A stretch of 39,760 bases of DNA, taken from Rhodospirillales bacterium (GTDB lineage: Bacteria; Pseudomonadota; Alphaproteobacteria; Rhodospirillales; Defluviicoccaceae). A program made the translations under genes and the position numbers. The notes under the pieces were generated by a model. The model had not been told where the DNA came from, ran no database searches, and was given only the letters and a program-made list of their open reading frames with translations. This document shows positions 33,281 to 39,760 of the stretch, piece by piece. The number at the start of each line of letters is the position of its first letter. Position 1 is the stretch's first letter. The DNA lies in the NCBI GenBank assembly GCA_016793875.1, contig JAEULG010000014.1:1-39760 (forward strand). The letters run 5' to 3'.

Positions 33281-35518
33281 ATGCCAGAGGGAGCCTCGGG
33301 AATCGGCGAGGGGCGCAAACCGCACGGCCTGGAGTGGAGCAAGCTGTCGCCGCAAATGGCGCTGCCGACGATTCAGCGGCGCTGGCGGCTGATCGCGCTG
33401 GTGATCGCTGTCGGGCTGGCCCTCGCCAGTCTGGCGCTGTGGCTGATTACGCCGCACTACACCTCCGAGATGACGCTGCTGTTCGAGAGCAAGCAGAGCC
33501 CGGTCGACCCGGCGCCCAACGCCGATTCGATGACCATGGAGGGGCGTCCCCAGGACGACGTCACCATCGTCGGCGAGATCCAGGTGCTGCAATCCCGGGA
33601 TCTGGCGCGCAAGGTCATCGAGCAGCTGGATCTCAGCACTGATCCCGACTTCGCGCCGCGCGTGCCGAAGGAGGGCGATTTCGTCGGACAGGCGGTCGTG
33701 ACGATCAAGCGGCTGCTGCTGCCCGGACGAACCGGGATGGAGGCGGTCATCGACAACTTCCTGGATGCCCTGCGCGTCTCCCAGATCACCGGATCGCCGG
33801 CGGTGCTGGTTCGCTTCACCTCGAGCGATGCGGAGAAGTCGGCGAAGATCCTCGCGACCGTTGCCAACACCTTTATGACCGCGCGACTCGAGGACCGGCT
33901 GTCGAACGCCAAGTGGGTCGGCTCCTGGCTTTCCGAACGCATCCGCTCGATGCGTGCCCAGGTCGAGACCGCGGAGCGGGCAGTCGCCGAATACCGCAAG
34001 CGGTTCGGGCTGATCAGCGGCGAGCGGACGGCGCTGGTCAACGAGAGGATCTCCAAGCTTGGCGTCGAACTCGCCGAGGCGACCGCCGCCCGGCAGACGG
34101 CGGAGGCACGGGCCCAGCAGGCGGCGCGAAGCCTGCAGCGGCCGGAGACGGCCGGGCGGGTGGTCGATTCCGAACTGATCCAGCGGCTCCGGCAGCGGCA
34201 GGTGGAGCTGGAGCAGCGCGCCGCCCTCCTCGCGCAGAGCCTGGGCAGTCGTCATCCCGAGATGATCCAGGTGCAGGCGGAGCGGCAGAAGCTGGCCACC
34301 GAGCTGCGCTCGGAGATCGCCCGTCTGGCTGACGGCTTCGATTCCGAGGCGCGGATAGCGCGGGCGCGCGAGCAGGGAATCAAGGAGCAACTGGACGCGG
34401 CGAAACAAGAGTTCGGCGCCTCCGACCAGGCGTCGGTCGGGCTGCGCGGGCTGGAGCGGGAAGCGGACGCCAACCGAATGATGCTGGAGCGCTTCCTCAA
34501 CCTCGTCCCGCAGATCAGTGCACAGAGCGACGTCCAGGCGGCGCTGCCCAACGCTCGTATCATATCCAGCGCCAACACACCGAACGCGCCCTCGTTCCCG
34601 CAGCCGATCCCGTTCCTGATCGTCGCGATGATGGCATCGCTTGGGCTCGGGGTCGTCCTGGCGCTCCTGGCCGACTACCTCGACCGACGGACCTTCGTCA
34701 GCGCCGAAGAGGCGGAGGCGACCACCCACCTGCCGGTGCTGGCACTGGTGCCGCTGGTCCGCAGCGGCACCAGTCGCGACGTCACCGAGCGGGTGCTGGA
34801 TACACAGCGCTCGGCCTTCTTGGAGGCGATATCGGCACTGTTCACCCGCATGGTGCTGGCGCATCGGACGCATAGCGACGTTCTCAGCAGCCGACGCGAG
34901 ATCAAGAGTGTCGCGATCACCTCGTGCCAGCCGAGCGAGGGCAAGTCGACGATCGCGCTGGCGCTGGCGCGCCACCAGGCTCAATGCGGCCGCCGTGTCG
35001 TGTTGGTCGATGCCGACTTTGCGATGTCGCGGCTGCCGGCTGTCGCCGGACTGTCGCCCAACCTTCCCGGCCTGAGCGAGTTGCTGATGGGCAAGCTTGC
35101 GCTCGACGACGTCATCCGCAAGGACGAGAAGTCTTCGCTTGAAATCGTGCCATCGGGACAGCGGTCCGTCGAGCACGCAGCGATGGCGACGTCCTCGGCG
35201 ATCGAGAATGTCATCGCCCGGCTGCGCGAGCGATATGAGCTGGTGGTGATCGACACTCAGCCGGTGCTGGCGACGGCTCATGCCTACCAGTTCGCCGGCG
35301 CCGCCGACATCTCGCTGATGGTGGTCCGCTGGGGGCGAACGCCGCGCCGGGAGGTGGCGTACGCCCTGCACCAGCTCAGTCTGCTCGGCTGTAATGTCAA
35401 TGCCCTGGTGCTGTCGATGGTCGATACCGCCCGCAGCAAGCTGTACGGCTACGGCGACTCCCGCTACTACACCGGCAAAGCCAGCCGCTATTACACCAAG
35501 GCGCCCGTCAAGATCTAG
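33281..35518 (+). CDS. Polysaccharide co-polymerase fused to bacterial tyrosine kinase (Wzc/BY-kinase)
   Basis: A 745-residue inner-membrane protein controlling exopolysaccharide chain length and export. A first membrane segment (about 31-52) is followed by the Wzz domain (to about 130), a long periplasmic coiled coil (about 210-400), a second membrane segment (about 448-468) ending in the YLDRR motif, and the cytoplasmic kinase. Kinase motifs: Walker A CQPSEGKST (about 549-557), Walker A' VVLVDADF near 575 and Walker B LVVIDTQP near 655. The C-terminus is a tyrosine cluster (LYGYGDSRYYTGKASRYYTK, six Tyr), the usual autophosphorylation tail. ATG 33281 is used; GTG 33272, nearer to GAGGA, is possible. 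The open frame to 32990 is not Wzz-like. Confidence 0.93.
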   Translation: MPEGASGIGEGRKPHGLEWSKLSPQMALPTIQRRWRLIALVIAVGLALASLALWLITPHYTSEMTLLFESKQSPVDPAPNADSMTMEGRPQDDVTIVGEIQVLQSRDLARKVIEQLDLSTDPDFAPRVPKEGDFVGQAVVTIKRLLLPGRTGMEAVIDNFLDALRVSQITGSPAVLVRFTSSDAEKSAKILATVANTFMTARLEDRLSNAKWVGSWLSERIRSMRAQVETAERAVAEYRKRFGLISGERTALVNERISKLGVELAEATAARQTAEARAQQAARSLQRPETAGRVVDSELIQRLRQRQVELEQRAALLAQSLGSRHPEMIQVQAERQKLATELRSEIARLADGFDSEARIARAREQGIKEQLDAAKQEFGASDQASVGLRGLEREADANRMMLERFLNLVPQISAQSDVQAALPNARIISSANTPNAPSFPQPIPFLIVAMMASLGLGVVLALLADYLDRRTFVSAEEAEATTHLPVLALVPLVRSGTSRDVTERVLDTQRSAFLEAISALFTRMVLAHRTHSDVLSSRREIKSVAITSCQPSEGKSTIALALARHQAQCGRRVVLVDADFAMSRLPAVAGLSPNLPGLSELLMGKLALDDVIRKDEKSSLEIVPSGQRSVEHAAMATSSAIENVIARLRERYELVVIDTQPVLATAHAYQFAGAADISLMVVRWGRTPRREVAYALHQLSLLGCNVNALVLSMVDTARSKLYGYGDSRYYTGKASRYYTKAPVKI

Positions 35519-35586
35519 GCCTGCGGACAGAGGGCGGTGGCCATGCGTTACCGGCTGCGCCGCCAGCACCGTAGGGGCGATGCAGC

Positions 35587-36879
35587 ATGACGAACGACAA
35601 GGCCACGGATTTGGCTGGCTGGGAGCGGGCCGCTGAGGGGAAGCCATGGGTGCTGACGGCGGGAGCACTCATCTGTGCGCTGGGCCTGCTGCTGGGCCGC
35701 TGGTCACCCGCCCGGCTGATGGATTACCAGGCGTGGGACGACGTGCCGTGGTTTCTCGACGTGCGCCTGCCGCTGGTCATCGCCGGACTGCTGATCATCG
35801 CGATGATCAGGGACGGCCGTCCCGCGGCACCGCGTCTGCCGCCGCAGCTTACCCTCGGCGTCACCTTTATTATTCTCGCGCTGCTGACCTTCACCGCGAC
35901 CAGCGGCATCGGCGGCATCGATTGCCATACGGCGTATTGCGGGGATAAGGCGCTCGACGTCATCTGGCTGGCATGCTTCCTCTTCATCACCTTCTTCCTG
36001 GCGCTGGAGCCGGGGTTCGAGGACCGGTTCTTCATCTGCGTGTTCGTGCTGTGCATGTTGCTGGCGCTGATGGGGCTGCGCGGGGCACTGCAGACGGTGA
36101 CGCCGGGAGCGACCGGCCTGACAGTGATGCAGGGCGGCCGCAACGTTTTCAGCCGGCTGCTGGGTGTGCTCGCGATTCTGGCGCTCTACTATTACCTGGG
36201 AGCACGGCAGAACACCTTGCGGCTGGGTATGCTCGGCATTTTCGGGCTGTCGCTGGCGTTGCTGGTGCTGACCGGCTCGCGCGGCGGGACCGCGGCGAGC
36301 CTGCTCGGCCTCGGCGCCGCCGCCGTCCTCTTCCGCGCCCCGTTGCGCGGGGTGCTGGTGATCGGTCTGGCGGTGGTGGTCGCCGGTGCTATCGCCGTCG
36401 AAAGCGGGGTGCTGGATACCTTCGCCCGCTACGTCTCCGACCGCTACATCAATCGCGTCTTCGGCCAGCTGTATCTCTCGGGGCGGGATACGTTGATGAA
36501 GGATGGCATCCAGATGTGGATGGATTATCCGCTGATGGGAGCCGGCCTTGGGCGCTTCAGCGAATACAACGCCCTGTCCTACCCGCATAACTTCTTCATC
36601 GAGCTGCTGGCGGAGACCGGGGTCGTCGGCTTTGCCATGCTGCTGATGCCGCTGGGGTTCGTCCTCGACGTCGTCCGCCGCTATTGGGACGCCACCGACA
36701 AGCGCGCCATTGCCATTTTTGCGCTATACCTCGCCGCGGCGCAGGCCAGCGGCGATCTCTATGACAGTCGCGCCCTGCTGCTCATGCCGGTGGTGGCGGC
36801 ATGCGGTGCGGTGGCGCGACAGGGCAGGGCGGCAGCGCCGGCACCGCGGCCGGAACAATCCGCTGAGAGCATGGCTTGA
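35587..36879 (+). CDS. O-antigen ligase/polymerase family membrane protein (Wzy/WaaL type)
   Basis: A 430-residue multi-pass protein, most probably the Wzy polymerase of the exopolysaccharide locus. Around eleven membrane segments are visible. The family block occurs at about 235-345: VLTGSRGG, SGRDTLMKDGIQMWMDYPLMGAGLGRF and YPHNFFIELLAETGVVGF, the conserved Arg/His-containing periplasmic loop. An unusual early loop, IDCHTAYCGDKALD (about 111-124), has two cysteines that could form a disulfide. The ATG at 35587 has AGGGG about 10 bases upstream. It lies 68 bases after the BY-kinase. Polymerase versus ligase cannot be told from sequence; the context favours polymerase. Confidence 0.88.
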   Translation: MTNDKATDLAGWERAAEGKPWVLTAGALICALGLLLGRWSPARLMDYQAWDDVPWFLDVRLPLVIAGLLIIAMIRDGRPAAPRLPPQLTLGVTFIILALLTFTATSGIGGIDCHTAYCGDKALDVIWLACFLFITFFLALEPGFEDRFFICVFVLCMLLALMGLRGALQTVTPGATGLTVMQGGRNVFSRLLGVLAILALYYYLGARQNTLRLGMLGIFGLSLALLVLTGSRGGTAASLLGLGAAAVLFRAPLRGVLVIGLAVVVAGAIAVESGVLDTFARYVSDRYINRVFGQLYLSGRDTLMKDGIQMWMDYPLMGAGLGRFSEYNALSYPHNFFIELLAETGVVGFAMLLMPLGFVLDVVRRYWDATDKRAIAIFALYLAAAQASGDLYDSRALLLMPVVAACGAVARQGRAAAPAPRPEQSAESMA

Positions 36880-36966
36880 GCCTGCCTTGCCTGTGACCCC
36901 TTCACCGTTCCCGCCGCGCGCATCGCTGCGGCGGCGTCCGCCACGGTACCGGCGCTGGATCCCCGC

Positions 36967-38289
36967 ATGAAGCGTCTTTTGGGAATGCTGCGGCGCGCCG
37001 GCAGCGGCGCTGGCGGCCGCGAGGCGGCAACCCTGTCGCTGGCGACGATCCTGGGCCAGGGCGTGCAGTTTCTCGGGGCCTTCGTGCTGACTCGTCTCTA
37101 CACGCCGGCGGAGTTCGGCACGTTTGCCGTCTTCCTGGCGATCAACATTGTCCTGCTGCCGCTGGTCTGCTTCCGCTACGAGTGGGCGATCCCCATCGCC
37201 GAGGACGACGACGAGGCGCGCGACCTGATCGGCCTGACCATGCCCTCGGCGTTCGTCGTCGGCATCGCCATCGGCTTCCTCCTCGATCTCGGCGTGCGGC
37301 TGGTCCAGCCCGCCGTGTTCGATAAGGGGATCGCCGCCTGGATGATGCCGGCGGCGCTGATCTTCATCGGCCTCAGCGAGAGCGTCCGCCTGTGGTTCGT
37401 GCGCGGCAATGCCTTCGCGGTGCTGGCGCGCACCCGCTTCACCATGCTGGCGGCGCCGGTGCTGGGGCAGATCCTGCTGGGCCTGACGCTGGGCGGGGTC
37501 AACGGCCTGCTGCTGGGCTACATCATCGGCCACGCCGCCAACGCATCGTTGTCGCTGTTCTACGGCCGCAAAGCCGTCGCCGCGGCGATGCGGCAATGGA
37601 GCGCGGCGCGGGTGGCGGCAGCGGCCCGTCGCTACCGCCGCTTTGCCCTTTTCACCAGCCCGGCGGCGGTGATCAGCGCGGTCAGCATGCAGCTGCCGGT
37701 GATGGCGATGCCGACGCTGTTCGGATCGGCGGTGGCCGGCATCTACGCGCTGGCGCAGCGCGTCGTCCTGCAGCCGGTCTACCTGATCAACTATTCCATC
37801 CAGACGGTGTTCTGGGCGGGCGCCGCCAAGGCGTTTCGCGAGGATCCGCAAGGCGTGCGGCCGCGCTTTTTCGATACCAGCTTCGCCGTGGCGCTGCTGC
37901 TGATCCCGGCGGTGCTGTTCGCCAGCATCGCGCCCGCGCTGTTCGCCGTGTGCTTCGGCGAGGCATGGCGACAGTCGGGGGTCTACGCCGGCATCCTCGT
38001 CATTCCCGCCATCACCTACATCATCGCCACCAGCACCAACTGCCTGCACGTCTGCGGCTACAACAAGTGGCAGACGGTCATCGAGGCGGGCCAGCTGGTC
38101 GCCTGCGCTTCGGTGCTGGCGGCAGCCTGGAGGCTCGGTATCGATCCGGTGATGACGGTCTACGCCCTCGCCGGGGTCGCGGTGCTCTTCCACGCGGTGC
38201 TGTGGAGCACCAACGCCGTCATCCTCAGCCGCGGCCTCATCCGCCCTGCAGCCGCCGATGGTGGCCTCCCCGGGGCACCGGCGGACTGA
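36967..38289 (+). CDS. Wzx-type polysaccharide flippase (MATE/MOP superfamily)
   Basis: A 440-residue protein with about twelve membrane segments, expected to flip lipid-linked repeat units across the inner membrane. The N-terminal block LSLATILGQGVQFLGAFVLTRLYTPAEFGTFAVFLAI (about 24-60) is the standard Wzx start, followed by RYEWAIPIAEDDDEARDLIGL and, mid-protein, SAVSMQLPVMAMPTLFGSAVAGIYALAQRVVLQPVYLIN. The ATG at 36967 lacks an obvious ribosome site; the 87 bases before it include a GC-rich inverted repeat (36911-36917 with 36928-36934). It completes the Wzx/Wzy set with the BY-kinase and is convergent with the lipoprotein gene. Confidence 0.9.
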   Translation: MKRLLGMLRRAGSGAGGREAATLSLATILGQGVQFLGAFVLTRLYTPAEFGTFAVFLAINIVLLPLVCFRYEWAIPIAEDDDEARDLIGLTMPSAFVVGIAIGFLLDLGVRLVQPAVFDKGIAAWMMPAALIFIGLSESVRLWFVRGNAFAVLARTRFTMLAAPVLGQILLGLTLGGVNGLLLGYIIGHAANASLSLFYGRKAVAAAMRQWSAARVAAAARRYRRFALFTSPAAVISAVSMQLPVMAMPTLFGSAVAGIYALAQRVVLQPVYLINYSIQTVFWAGAAKAFREDPQGVRPRFFDTSFAVALLLIPAVLFASIAPALFAVCFGEAWRQSGVYAGILVIPAITYIIATSTNCLHVCGYNKWQTVIEAGQLVACASVLAAAWRLGIDPVMTVYALAGVAVLFHAVLWSTNAVILSRGLIRPAAADGGLPGAPAD

Positions 38290-38309
38290 AAAGAGGGCGC
38301 GCAAGCCGA

Positions 38310-39242
38310 TCAGCGGCCGGCGAGCAGGCTCCGGGCGATCCGGCGCATCTCCTGCGTGTTCTCGATGCATTCGGCGCGCCGGTCGGGCCGACAGATCCGT
38401 TCCTCGTTCCAGCCGTTCCACCGCTCCTCGCGGCCGAACTGGCCAGGGTAGAACTCGAGGCCATCAAGGGTGCCGCTGCGCATCAGGGCGATCTGCCCGG
38501 TGAGGGCCTCGCGGAACAGCCCGATCTCCTGGTCGCGGGTGCACGGCGTCTTGTCGGGACCCTCGGCGCAGGCAATGTAGTCGATGCGATCGTAGGCGTA
38601 GACCCCGCCGAAGATCTGCGCGTTGGGGAAGAGCGCCCGCGCCCGGGTGACATAGCGGGCGTAATCGGGACCGTTCGCGCGATAGTGCAGATAAAGGTAG
38701 ACCCGATCGATACGGGCCAGCAACTCCGGCGGGAACAGCGCGGGCGACTGGGCGACGGAGTCGAGTTCGTCCTCATAAAGAGTGACGCCGAAGAGCAGAG
38801 GCGGCCCGGCGGAGCGCGCCGTCTCCACCACCGCGGTGAAGTCGGGCGGGGTATTGCGCCGCATGAAGTGGTAGTAGTCGTCGATCCCGATCTCCACCAG
38901 TCCCGGCGTCCTGGCGCTGAGCTGCGCGTAGCGCGCGGCATAATCCAGCACCTGTCCCGGATCAGGCCGCGGCAGCGCCAGTGTGATCGCCACCTTGCCG
39001 ATGCCTTCCGAGCGCTCGAGGGCGGCGACGCGCTGGACGCACGTTTCCGGCGGAGCGCCACAACCCGTCCGCACCTGGGTGACACCCATCTCGGCGAGCC
39101 CTTGCGGCGTATTCTCCGCCCAGGCGGCAATCGTTCCCCGCTGGTCCCCGGCGGGGGCAGCGGTGCCGGCGCAACCGATCGCCGCCGGGAGCCCGAGCAA
39201 CAGAACAACTAAAGCGCGCAGAATAGCAGCGTTCTTTGCCAT
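38310..39242 (-). CDS. Putative lipoprotein of unknown function, perhaps TIM-barrel-like
   Basis: A 310-residue exported protein with no family I can name. The N-terminus has a basic start, a hydrophobic core and a lipobox-like AAIGC with Cys24, so lipid anchoring is likely. The mature part shows recurring strand-like segments, often carrying acidic residues and Tyr: GLVEIGIDDYYHF, LLFGVTLYEDEL, RVYLYLHYR, QIFGGVYAYDRIDYI and TLDGLEFYPGQFG. This looks like a beta/alpha barrel such as those in glycoside hydrolases; it is inference from pattern alone. Four cysteines near the middle and end (IACAEG, TPCTRD, RICRPD, AECIEN) may form disulfides. It lies 20 bases from the convergent wzx end, so a role in polysaccharide processing is possible. 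Confidence 0.75.
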   Translation of the reverse strand: MAKNAAILRALVVLLLGLPAAIGCAGTAAPAGDQRGTIAAWAENTPQGLAEMGVTQVRTGCGAPPETCVQRVAALERSEGIGKVAITLALPRPDPGQVLDYAARYAQLSARTPGLVEIGIDDYYHFMRRNTPPDFTAVVETARSAGPPLLFGVTLYEDELDSVAQSPALFPPELLARIDRVYLYLHYRANGPDYARYVTRARALFPNAQIFGGVYAYDRIDYIACAEGPDKTPCTRDQEIGLFREALTGQIALMRSGTLDGLEFYPGQFGREERWNGWNEERICRPDRRAECIENTQEMRRIARSLLAGR

Positions 39243-39760
39243 TTGCGTTCAGTCTCCATTAACCCCCATGCGCCAAAGTGCCCGGTGGCGGCGGTCCCGT
39301 CGAGAAATTGCTGGTGAACAGCCTGTGAGCGGGGCGACGGCTACGGTCGCAAATGGTGATGCGCGCTGCGCCGGCCCCGGTGACGACGGGCACTTGGGAA
39401 AAGGCGGATACGGATCCAGTGGGATGGGCAGCGGAACGACGGCCGCAATTTGCCATAATTGGGCCATATTATTACCCCATATAGGGGTAATGCGACGCTG
39501 TCGAGCTTACCGGCTGCTGCCGGGCAACAGGCGACGTCTGTCGGTGCTTCCGAGCGGCGCGGGCCAGCACCCGCGCGGCACCGCGCGCCTCGCGCAGTAT
39601 TTCCTCGGCATGCGGTGGCGAGGAGGCATCAGCGCCGGCGCGCTCCTTCTCGGGCCGACATCTGACGGCGATCCGAAGGTGAGCGCCGAGCCGCCCTGAG
39701 TCCACGCCAAGATTTCCCGACACCGGGCTGCCCGTCACGACAAAAAGGGCAAATCAGGGG
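39243..39760. other. Right-end intergenic region, no convincing gene
   Basis: The last 518 bases contain only short, Arg/Ala/Pro-rich frames on both strands. The 39420-39500 part is AT-rich with a palindrome and may hold promoters for the lipoprotein gene or for genes beyond the edge. Frames at 39472-39738 on the minus strand contain an SSPPHAEE-type stretch that I associate with dispersed non-coding repeats rather than with genes. Confidence 0.45.
39471..39491. promoter_or_regulatory. Inverted repeat, operator-like
   Basis: ATTACCCC (39471-39478) and GGGGTAAT (39484-39491) flank a five-base ATATA centre, in an AT-rich block. Two 8-base arms with this spacing resemble the site of a dimeric repressor. 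It is 229 bases upstream of the lipoprotein ATG on the minus strand. Confidence 0.5.

Noticed and set aside
36911..36934. GC-rich inverted repeat between the Wzy-like and Wzx-like genes as a terminator
   Set aside because: The loop is ten bases with no T-run, and the genes should be co-transcribed.
39472..39738. Minus-strand frame of 88 residues at the right end
   Set aside because: It is Arg/Ala-rich, has no ribosome site and contains an SSPPHAEE-type stretch typical of spurious frames over dispersed repeats.

Overview
The window is high-GC DNA, densely coding on both strands, and reads as a chromosomal segment of an alphaproteobacterium, most likely Rhodospirillales-like. The grounds are family combinations rather than a species match: a free-standing F1-ATPase zeta inhibitor gene (DUF1476), PpiD followed by TrpE, trpG-trpD-trpC in a row, a DUF1285 / CoA-pyrophosphatase / small membrane protein / CCA-transferase string, UbiA, and an HpnN-type hopanoid transporter. 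I see no rRNA, tRNA, CRISPR array, insertion sequence or phage gene.

Layout. (1) 1-10724: tryptophan genes on the minus strand. ppiD-trpE (10724 to 7321) and trpG-trpD-trpC (2393 to the left edge) are separated by about 4.9 kb of genes on the opposite strand: a secreted coiled-coil-like protein, a CopZ-like HMA protein, and an SbcD/SbcC-like (YhaO/YhaN-like) nuclease-ATPase pair. (2) 10964-14625: a DUF4239 membrane protein, two hypothetical genes, a YihY/BrkB membrane protein and the zeta-subunit gene. (3) 14646-21415: a tightly overlapping minus-strand operon of a MoxR AAA+ ATPase, a DUF58 protein, a DUF4159 membrane protein and a vWA/amidotransferase-like membrane protein. (4) 21517-24399: divergent plus-strand operon DUF1285, CoA pyrophosphatase, small membrane protein, CCA-adding enzyme. 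(5) 24422-26084: UbiA and an ETF-beta-lysine-methyltransferase-like enzyme, minus strand. (6) 26085-27060: a lower-GC patch with one unrecognised gene, then a small gene ended by a perfect hairpin terminator. (7) 27075-30455: HpnN-like RND transporter and a hemerythrin-domain protein. (8) 30523-39242: an exopolysaccharide locus with a CapD/PglF-type dehydratase, a BY-kinase/polysaccharide co-polymerase, a Wzy/WaaL-type protein, a Wzx-type flippase and an unrecognised lipoprotein. The right 0.5 kb holds no convincing gene but has a clean AT-rich palindrome.

How the genes work together. TrpE, TrpG, TrpD and TrpC take chorismate to indole-3-glycerol phosphate. The MoxR-DUF58-DUF4159-vWA set looks like a chaperone ATPase plus envelope proteins acting as one unit of unknown substrate. 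The exopolysaccharide genes cover sugar-nucleotide modification, chain-length control, polymerisation and flipping, but no glycosyltransferase is present, so the locus is either incomplete here or dispersed. The most unusual items are the split trp genes with a nuclease whose first metal motif reads D-x-Q and whose ATPase partner has no zinc hook, the MoxR operon, the lipoprotein at the exopolysaccharide locus, and the repeated motifs in the exopolysaccharide control region.
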